Of a DNA stretch of 11,997 bases, positions 1-7,520 are shown one piece after another (positions within the stretch are counted from its first letter, which is position 1; each line of letters begins with the position of its first letter). The notes under the pieces are model-generated. The model did not search any database. It saw only the letters and a list, made by a program, of their open reading frames with translations, and was not told the DNA's origin. A program made the position numbers and the translations under genes. Origin of the DNA: Pyropia haitanensis. Its lineage: Eukaryota; Rhodophyta; Bangiophyceae; Bangiales; Bangiaceae. The stretch is taken from contig SDUX01000030.1 in assembly GCA_008729055.1 (NCBI GenBank), positions 40,028-52,024 of the forward strand. The letters run 5' to 3'.

Positions 1-30
1 TTTGGCCACTTTGCCCACTTTTGCCCACTT

Positions 31-330
31 TTGCTTGTACAGCAATGCTGCACGCGATCCGGCGGCCGAATTGGCTCGCATCCTTCATTCCAGCCATAGA
101 TCCGCCCGCTCGACGTCCGAGGTTCCACCCGCACGGTCATGCATGGGGTGGTTGGCCGCTTCTTATCCACTTTTGCCCACTTTAGCCCACTTTTGCCCAC
201 TTTTGCGTGTACAGCAGTGCTGCACACGATCCGGCGGCGGAATGGGCGCGCATCTTTTATTCCAGCCATACAGCCGCCCGCACAATGTCCGAGGTTCCAC
301 CCGCACGGTCGTGCATGGGGTGGTTGGCCG
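31..330. repeat. Internal duplication in the unit: blocks A (31-158) and B (203-330)
   Basis: Copy 1 is used as the example; the same pair recurs every 689 bases. Two 128-bp blocks align without gaps from TTGC(T/G)TGTACAGCA to GGTGGTTGGCCG. I count about 14 mismatches, roughly 89% identity. The offset is 172 bases, almost exactly a quarter of 689. Each block opens with an imperfect palindrome: 37-53 in A (7 of 8 pairs) and 207-227 in B (9 of 10 pairs), both centred on ACAGCA(A/G)TGCTG. The blocks are separated by four TTTTGCCCAC-type decamers (about 163-204). The same A and B differences are kept in every unit, so this duplication is older than amplification of the 689-bp unit. Confidence 0.9.
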
Positions 331-439
331 ACCCGTTTGTTGGCGCGTCCGTTGGATGCAACGAGTGTTTTGTGGAGCGCCGGTTTCCACGTGTCAATAT
401 TGTGGGATGGTTTTTGCCACGTGGGGATCCCGACAGCCA

Positions 440-483
440 GGTGTGATGGACGGTGCAAAAAGTTCCGCCATCACACCGTCCAC
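440..483. repeat. Inverted repeat overlapping the A/G variable site
   Basis: In copy 1 the ten bases at 440-449 (GGTGTGATGG) are perfectly complementary to 468-477 (CCATCACACC). The overlapping GGACGGTG at 448-455 is also complementary to CACCGTCC at 474-481. The two pairings use the same bases and exclude each other. The variable base 446 lies inside the first stem. Where it is G (copies 2, 4, 7 and 8) the first stem is weakened, while the second lengthens to GTGGACGGTG with CACCGTCCAC. The structure recurs each 689 bases. Whether it folds or binds a protein cannot be told from sequence. Confidence 0.75.
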
Positions 484-639
484 GCCAGTGTGACGAGCGG
501 AACGCGCAGTGGACAGTTTGGGTGGCGCGGCGCACTTTCTGGCCACTGTTGGACCACTTTCTGGGCACTTTCACGTCCGTTTTCTTTGCAGTTTTGGAAA
601 CTTCTTGCCCCCAATTGCCCATTTGTGTCCCAATTTGGC

Positions 640-723
640 CCCCTTTTTGCCCACTTTTTGCCCACTTCTTACCCACTTCCTACCCACTTTTGCCCACTTT
701 TGCCCACTTTTGCCCACTTTTGC
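640..723. repeat. Decamer sub-repeat (TTTTGCCCAC)n inside the unit
   Basis: Copy 1 example. A run of about eight imperfect 10-bp repeats ends in four TTTTGCCCAC-type copies just before block A of the next unit. Preceding decamers carry substitutions (TTTTTGCCCAC, TTCTTACCCAC, TTCCTACCCAC). A shorter run of the same decamer lies between blocks A and B. Related CACTTT-type motifs at about 535-580 suggest the 689-bp unit itself partly grew from this short motif. The strand shown is pyrimidine-rich. The decamer is not a telomere repeat that I recognise. Confidence 0.85.
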
Positions 724-3700
724 TTGTACAGCAATGCTGCACGCGATCCGGCGGCCGAATTGGCTCGCATCCTTCATTCCAGCCATAGATCCGCCCGCTC
801 GACGTCCGAGGTTCCACCCGCACGGTCATGCATGGGGTGGTTGGCCGCTTCTTATCCACTTTTGCCCACTTTAGCCCACTTTTGCCCACTTTTGCGTGTA
901 CAGCAGTGCTGCACACGATCCGGCGGCGGAATGGGCGCGCATCTTTTATTCCAGCCATACAGCCGCCCGCACAATGTCCGAGGTTCCACCCGCACGGTCG
1001 TGCATGGGGTGGTTGGCCGACCCGTTTGTTGGCGCGTCCGTTGGATGCAACGAGTGTTTTGTGGAGCGCCGGTTTCCACGTGTCAATATTGTGGGATGGT
1101 TTTTGCCACGTGGGGATCCCGACAGCCAGGTGTGGTGGACGGTGCAAAAAGTTCCGCCATCACACCGTCCACGCCAGTGTGACGAGCGGAACGCGCAGTG
1201 GACAGTTTGGGTGGCGCGGCGCACTTTCTGGCCACTGTTGGACCACTTTCTGGGCACTTTCACGTCCGTTTTCTTTGCAGTTTTGGAAACTTCTTGCCCC
1301 CAATTGCCCATTTGTGTCCCAATTTGGCCCCCTTTTTGCCCACTTTTTGCCCACTTCTTACCCACTTCCTACCCACTTTTGCCCACTTTTGCCCACTTTT
1401 GCCCACTTTTGCTTGTACAGCAATGCTGCACGCGATCCGGCGGCCGAATTGGCTCGCATCCTTCATTCCAGCCATAGATCCGCCCGCTCGACGTCCGAGG
1501 TTCCACCCGCACGGTCATGCATGGGGTGGTTGGCCGCTTCTTATCCACTTTTGCCCACTTTAGCCCACTTTTGCCCACTTTTGCGTGTACAGCAGTGCTG
1601 CACACGATCCGGCGGCGGAATGGGCGCGCATCTTTTATTCCAGCCATACAGCCGCCCGCACAATGTCCGAGGTTCCACCCGCACGGTCGTGCATGGGGTG
1701 GTTGGCCGACCCGTTTGTTGGCGCGTCCGTTGGATGCAACGAGTGTTTTGTGGAGCGCCGGTTTCCACGTGTCAATATTGTGGGATGGTTTTTGCCACGT
1801 GGGGATCCCGACAGCCAGGTGTGATGGACGGTGCAAAAAGTTCCGCCATCACACCGTCCACGCCAGTGTGACGAGCGGAACGCGCAGTGGACAGTTTGGG
1901 TGGCGCGGCGCACTTTCTGGCCACTGTTGGACCACTTTCTGGGCACTTTCACGTCCGTTTTCTTTGCAGTTTTGGAAACTTCTTGCCCCCAATTGCCCAT
2001 TTGTGTCCCAATTTGGCCCCCTTTTTGCCCACTTTTTGCCCACTTCTTACCCACTTCCTACCCACTTTTGCCCACTTTTGCCCACTTTTGCCCACTTTTG
2101 CTTGTACAGCAATGCTGCACGCGATCCGGCGGCCGAATTGGCTCGCATCCTTCATTCCAGCCATAGATCCGCCCGCTCGACGTCCGAGGTTCCACCCGCA
2201 CGGTCATGCATGGGGTGGTTGGCCGCTTCTTATCCACTTTTGCCCACTTTAGCCCACTTTTGCCCACTTTTGCGTGTACAGCAGTGCTGCACACGATCCG
2301 GCGGCGGAATGGGCGCGCATCTTTTATTCCAGCCATACAGCCGCCCGCACAATGTCCGAGGTTCCACCCGCACGGTCGTGCATGGGGTGGTTGGCCGACC
2401 CGTTTGTTGGCGCGTCCGTTGGATGCAACGAGTGTTTTGTGGAGCGCCGGTTTCCACGTGTCAATATTGTGGGATGGTTTTTGCCACGTGGGGATCCCGA
2501 CAGCCAGGTGTGGTGGACGGTGCAAAAAGTTCCGCCATCACACCGTCCACGCCAGTGTGACGAGCGGAACGCGCAGTGGACAGTTTGGGTGGCGCGGCGC
2601 ACTTTCTGGCCACTGTTGGACCACTTTCTGGGCACTTTCACGTCCGTTTTCTTTGCAGTTTTGGAAACTTCTTGCCCCCAATTGCCCATTTGTGTCCCAA
2701 TTTGGCCCCCTTTTTGCCCACTTTTTGCCCACTTCTTACCCACTTCCTACCCACTTTTGCCCACTTTTGCCCACTTTTGCCCACTTTTGCTTGTACAGCA
2801 ATGCTGCACGCGATCCGGCGGCCGAATTGGCTCGCATCCTTCATTCCAGCCATAGATCCGCCCGCTCGACGTCCGAGGTTCCACCCGCACGGTCATGCAT
2901 GGGGTGGTTGGCCGCTTCTTATCCACTTTTGCCCACTTTAGCCCACTTTTGCCCACTTTTGCGTGTACAGCAGTGCTGCACACGATCCGGCGGCGGAATG
3001 GGCGCGCATCTTTTATTCCAGCCATACAGCCGCCCGCACAATGTCCGAGGTTCCACCCGCACGGTCGTGCATGGGGTGGTTGGCCGACCCGTTTGTTGGC
3101 GCGTCCGTTGGATGCAACGAGTGTTTTGTGGAGCGCCGGTTTCCACGTGTCAATATTGTGGGATGGTTTTTGCCACGTGGGGATCCCGACAGCCAGGTGT
3201 GATGGACGGTGCAAAAAGTTCCGCCATCACACCGTCCACGCCAGTGTGACGAGCGGAACGCGCAGTGGACAGTTTGGGTGGCGCGGCGCACTTTCTGGCC
3301 ACTGTTGGACCACTTTCTGGGCACTTTCACGTCCGTTTTCTTTGCAGTTTTGGAAACTTCTTGCCCCCAATTGCCCATTTGTGTCCCAATTTGGCCCCCT
3401 TTTTGCCCACTTTTTGCCCACTTCTTACCCACTTCCTACCCACTTTTGCCCACTTTTGCCCACTTTTGCCCACTTTTGCTTGTACAGCAATGCTGCACGC
3501 GATCCGGCGGCCGAATTGGCTCGCATCCTTCATTCCAGCCATAGATCCGCCCGCTCGACGTCCGAGGTTCCACCCGCACGGTCATGCATGGGGTGGTTGG
3601 CCGCTTCTTATCCACTTTTGCCCACTTTAGCCCACTTTTGCCCACTTTTGCGTGTACAGCAGTGCTGCACACGATCCGGCGGCGGAATGGGCGCGCATCT

Positions 3701-5292
3701 TTTATTCCAGCCATACAGCCGCCCGCACAATGTCCGAGGTTCCACCCGCACGGTCGTGCATGGGGTGGTTGGCCGACCCGTTTGTTGGCGCGTCCGTTGG
3801 ATGCAACGAGTGTTTTGTGGAGCGCCGGTTTCCACGTGTCAATATTGTGGGATGGTTTTTGCCACGTGGGGATCCCGACAGCCAGGTGTGATGGACGGTG
3901 CAAAAAGTTCCGCCATCACACCGTCCACGCCAGTGTGACGAGCGGAACGCGCAGTGGACAGTTTGGGTGGCGCGGCGCACTTTCTGGCCACTGTTGGACC
4001 ACTTTCTGGGCACTTTCACGTCCGTTTTCTTTGCAGTTTTGGAAACTTCTTGCCCCCAATTGCCCATTTGTGTCCCAATTTGGCCCCCTTTTTGCCCACT
4101 TTTTGCCCACTTCTTACCCACTTCCTACCCACTTTTGCCCACTTTTGCCCACTTTTGCCCACTTTTGCTTGTACAGCAATGCTGCACGCGATCCGGCGGC
4201 CGAATTGGCTCGCATCCTTCATTCCAGCCATAGATCCGCCCGCTCGACGTCCGAGGTTCCACCCGCACGGTCATGCATGGGGTGGTTGGCCGCTTCTTAT
4301 CCACTTTTGCCCACTTTAGCCCACTTTTGCCCACTTTTGCGTGTACAGCAGTGCTGCACACGATCCGGCGGCGGAATGGGCGCGCATCTTTTATTCCAGC
4401 CATACAGCCGCCCGCACAATGTCCGAGGTTCCACCCGCACGGTCGTGCATGGGGTGGTTGGCCGACCCGTTTGTTGGCGCGTCCGTTGGATGCAACGAGT
4501 GTTTTGTGGAGCGCCGGTTTCCACGTGTCAATATTGTGGGATGGTTTTTGCCACGTGGGGATCCCGACAGCCAGGTGTGGTGGACGGTGCAAAAAGTTCC
4601 GCCATCACACCGTCCACGCCAGTGTGACGAGCGGAACGCGCAGTGGACAGTTTGGGTGGCGCGGCGCACTTTCTGGCCACTGTTGGACCACTTTCTGGGC
4701 ACTTTCACGTCCGTTTTCTTTGCAGTTTTGGAAACTTCTTGCCCCCAATTGCCCATTTGTGTCCCAATTTGGCCCCCTTTTTGCCCACTTTTTGCCCACT
4801 TCTTACCCACTTCCTACCCACTTTTGCCCACTTTTGCCCACTTTTGCCCACTTTTGCTTGTACAGCAATGCTGCACGCGATCCGGCGGCCGAATTGGCTC
4901 GCATCCTTCATTCCAGCCATAGATCCGCCCGCTCGACGTCCGAGGTTCCACCCGCACGGTCATGCATGGGGTGGTTGGCCGCTTCTTATCCACTTTTGCC
5001 CACTTTAGCCCACTTTTGCCCACTTTTGCGTGTACAGCAGTGCTGCACACGATCCGGCGGCGGAATGGGCGCGCATCTTTTATTCCAGCCATACAGCCGC
5101 CCGCACAATGTCCGAGGTTCCACCCGCACGGTCGTGCATGGGGTGGTTGGCCGACCCGTTTGTTGGCGCGTCCGTTGGATGCAACGAGTGTTTTGTGGAG
5201 CGCCGGTTTCCACGTGTCAATATTGTGGGATGGTTTTTGCCACGTGGGGATCCCGACAGCCAGGTGTGGTGGACGGTGCAAAAAGTTCCGCC

Positions 5293-5392
5293 CTCACACC
5301 GCCCACGCCGGTGTGACGAGCGGAACGCGCAGAGGACAGTTTGGGTGGCGCGGCGGACATTTTGGCGACTGTTGGCCCACTTTCCAAAGCCA
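5293..5392. repeat. Decayed right-hand edge of the satellite array
   Basis: The last copy follows the consensus up to 5292 and then accumulates changes: 5293 (A to C), 5302 (T to C), 5310 (A to G), 5333 (T to A), and several between about 5355 and 5380. Similarity is lost near 5392, roughly 575 bases into the last unit. None of these changes appears in interior units. This is the pattern expected when unequal crossing-over keeps the interior uniform and leaves the end copy to diverge. Confidence 0.85.
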
Positions 5393-5713
5393 GGAACGTT
5401 GGGAAAGAAGCGCTTCATGCTATAAACGCCCCACCTTTCAGAGCTTTTTTGTGGTTCACCGTCCTCTTTTTTTGCACTTAAACTAAAGGTATGAGTACCT
5501 GGTGGCGTACAATTGCTAAAAGTTTTTGGACGGCTTGCCGGGGTCCGGACATTTTTAAATCCGTGCAAAGGGTGGCGCTTTGGGCAATGTCGCGCAGCTG
5601 GACCCGCCCATAGCGCCGATGAGAACCACAACTGTAGTGGAGGAGGTCTGCTGTACTGTTGGGATCTGAGAACTGTAGCTTCTAGTGCGCGAGAGCACTG
5701 TGGGGCGTCAGAC
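5393..5713. other. Unique sequence, no gene recognised
   Basis: This stretch lies between the satellite edge and the inverted repeat. It has a TATAAA at 5421-5426 followed by T-runs (5444-5449 and around 5468-5476), which could be a core promoter but has no convincing coding sequence behind it. The longest frame on the plus strand (5513-5794, 93 codons) has no recognisable domain and runs into the left arm of the inverted repeat. I see no tRNA-like or rRNA-like structure. Confidence 0.5.
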
Positions 5714-6096
5714 GGCCTGTCGAGGCTACCTGTCCAGAATGGCCACTTTCGGGGTCTGTATGACCCACTTCCCGACGATTGCGAAACATTCTGAGCACAT
5801 ATCCGTGCTCAGCGACGTCGGTTTAGTCGATTGAGCATGCTTCAGAAAAGTTGGTAAACTAGTCCTTGACTCGTGTTGCACGTCGTGACGCTGCCCCACG
5901 CACACCTCGGTGCAATGCATCACACGCCGCTACAACGCGTTTCAGAAAGTGAAGCAAAATTTTCTCAAGCTGTTCCCATTAGACTAATTCGATGACGCTG
6001 AGCACGAGTACGTGCTCAGAAAGTGTCGCAAACGTCGAGAAGTGGGTCACATGGGCCCCAAAAATGTCCATTCTGGACAGGTAGGCGCGATAGGCC
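5714..6096. repeat. Imperfect long inverted repeat (foldback or MITE-like relic)
   Basis: The left arm 5714-5852 and right arm 5958-6096 are each 139 bp and are reverse complements at about 80% identity by eye. They enclose a 105-bp loop (5853-5957). The best conserved parts are CTACCTGTCCAGAATGG at the outer side and a nested palindrome, CTGAGCAC six bases GTGCTCAG, found in both arms (5791-5812 and 5998-6019). Both arms can be read in one frame as similar peptides starting YLSRM. Differences between the arms fall mostly on codon positions 1 and 2, which argues against protein selection. No target-site duplication was identified. It may be a non-autonomous DNA transposon, or two inverted copies of an older repeat. 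Confidence 0.8.
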
Positions 6097-6216
6097 TTCC
6101 AACTAGAGGTGGCAGCTTGCCTGGTGCAAGATTGCGAGAATTTCAAATTCGTGCATTGCAGGAAACGGGATTGCCGCGTTGCAGAGGCAGTCGGGATCAC
6201 GCGGGCGTGTCGTCGA

Positions 6217-6284
6217 CCGCCACCCCCATCAGTGACGGCGACGGCAGCACCCGCCACCCCCATCAGTGACGGCGGTGGCAGCAC
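6217..6284. repeat. Two adjacent 34-bp direct repeats
   Basis: Positions 6217-6250 and 6251-6284 are the same 34-bp sequence, starting CCGCCACCCCCATCAGTGAC, with two adjacent mismatches (GA against GT-type change near the end of the unit). They abut without a spacer. This is a small tandem duplication at the start of the low-complexity tract. It falls inside no gene I can support. Confidence 0.9.
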
Positions 6285-6857
6285 CTAGTCGCTGATTGCC
6301 ACTGCCCGCCTGCCCCATCACCATCGCGTGCCGCCGCGGCCAGCAGCGGATGAGTTGGGAGGGCCCCCCTGAGCTCCTGCACACCCCAGAGCACGCGGCA
6401 ATGACGGCAGGCTGGCGGCCGTCCTGGCCGGCTCCCCCCCCTCTCCCCCCCCCTTTGCTGCCACTACTCCTGCCCATCGCTGCGGGCGGCCTCGCCCACC
6501 CCGTGCTCACCACGCTCGGCTATGTGCGTCGGCGGGCGTATTCCCGCTCGCTGCGTGGTCCACTCACTATCGTACCCCCCAGCTGGCCCCTGCTGGGCCA
6601 TGCCCACAACCCGCGGCCCCCCTGCCACCAACCTCTTTCTACACGTTTCCGGGCCCCCATCCATCAAGAAGGGCACCGCGACGCACTGGGTGCCCACCGC
6701 CGGCACGCCGTAAACCCCCCTCACCCCACCCGTGACAGAGGGGGACTTCCCCCCCAGGTGGTGGCGGGGGAATGCTGGTATGACTGATCAAGAACTTTTC
6801 GCAAGGGGAGGGGGGCGGGGAGGGCGTGGGAATGCTGCTGCAGCTGTAATCTACCAA
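6285..6857. other. C-rich low-complexity tract, no gene recognised
   Basis: The plus strand carries long C runs (6435-6456 and 6749-6755 are the clearest) and P/A/R-rich translations without any domain. Composition flips around 6760: TTCCCCC at 6747-6753 is complementary to GGGGGAA at 6766-6772, and beyond this point the plus strand becomes G-rich. A frame of 163 codons (6296-6787) is open but looks like a composition effect. Confidence 0.55.
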
Positions 6858-7420
6858 CCACGTTGCGGATGGAGTCAGGTGGCGTGTGTGTGGGGGTTAG
6901 GGGGGGGGGAGCTGTTCATCTGTGGGACCATATTGCGGAAGGGGTCGGGTTGCGAGTGGGGTGGGAGGGGGGGGGGGGGACTGTTCCACTTGTTGGACCA
7001 CGTTGCGGCTGGGGTCGGGCGACGGGGGGGGGGTGGGGCGGGGGCTCTGTTGTACAAGTTGGACCATGTTGCGGATGGGGCCAGGCGGCGAGTGGGGGGG
7101 GGGCGGGGAGAAGAGCTTCACCTTTCGGATGACGTGGCGGCTGGATTTATGCGACGCAGGTGGGGGGGGGTTAGGGTTGGGGCTCTGTGTAACCTGTCGA
7201 TCGACGTCATGGATGGGGTCCGGCTGCGTGGGTGGGGGGTGGAGGGCCGGTCTATCTTGCCGTCAACGTGTTTGATGCGTCGATGGAGAAGAGGGGAGGC
7301 GGGGGGGGCGCTCCATCGTCACGACGACGCAGCGGAAAAAGTGTTGTGTCGGAGGAGGGGGGGGGTGGGGGGGGAGCTGCTGCGATGACCGATCACATTG
7401 CGGATGATAAGGGGTGGCGG
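6858..7420. repeat. Degenerate G-rich minisatellite, period about 62-72 bp
   Basis: Successive units begin at about 6858 (CCACGTTGCGGATGG), 6928 (CCATATTGCGG), 6998 (CCACGTTGCGG), 7064 (CCATGTTGCGG), 7130, 7202, 7264, about 7325 and 7393. Each has the form CCAYRTTGCGG, then GGGGTCGGG, then a G run, then a less conserved CTGTTC-like segment. G runs reach 13 bases (6967-6979), so the plus strand has strong G-quadruplex potential. Later units are more degenerate. Several middle units have lengths divisible by three, so one frame (6732-7388) shows a 22-24 residue repeat such as LDHVADG...RRR. Earlier units of 70 bp break that frame, so coding is doubtful. Confidence 0.8.
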
Positions 7421-7520
7421 GCAAGGGGGGTGAGTGCTGACCGCACCGACAGACGGTGTGTTCCGTATTGTCTTTCTCTGGCGTGTACTGCGAAAAAAAA
7501 TAAAACAGGACAAGTAATAT

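Larger units (their letters stand above)
1..5392. repeat. 689-bp satellite, about 7.8 tandem copies
   Basis: The same sequence recurs head to tail with an exact 689-bp step: the CATGCATGGGGTGG motif, for example, recurs at 138, 827, 1516, 2205, 2894, 3583, 4272 and 4961. Interior copies appear identical by comparison of their translated frames and of many stretches of bases. The exceptions are one A/G site (446 + 689n), the first ~18 bases of the window and the last ~100 bases of the array. The unit contains two diverged 128-bp blocks, decamer runs related to TTTTGCCCAC, and an inverted repeat. 689 is not a multiple of three, so open frames such as the 347-codon frame at 139-1182 run through one unit and enter the next in another frame. 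They exist on both strands and are low-complexity, so I do not treat them as genes. The array reaches the left window edge, so its true length is unknown. Inference: a centromeric, subtelomeric or other heterochromatic satellite kept uniform by unequal exchange. Confidence 0.97.

Noticed and set aside
119..130. GGTTCCACCC in each satellite block as a tRNA B box (tRNA-derived SINE)
   Set aside because: The purine after GGTTC is missing, there is no A box at a proper distance and no cloverleaf can be drawn.
640..723. TTTTGCCCAC runs as telomere repeats
   Set aside because: The decamer is imperfect, occurs in short runs inside a longer unit, and matches no telomere motif known to me.
139..5316. 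Repeated open frames of up to 347 codons on both strands of the satellite
   Set aside because: They overlap on both strands and in several frames, exceed one 689-bp unit and switch frame at each unit, and translate to low-complexity strings such as PLLPTFAHF. Rare stop codons follow from composition.
1..5392. CRISPR-like array
   Set aside because: The whole 689-bp unit is repeated without unique spacers, and there are no cas genes.
5421..5426. TATAAA as a promoter of a gene at 5513-5794
   Set aside because: The downstream frame has no domain, runs into the inverted repeat and lacks any supporting signal.
7170..7182. TTAGGGTTGGGG as telomeric DNA
   Set aside because: A single TTAGGG inside a G-rich minisatellite is expected by chance; there is no tandem TTAGGG run.
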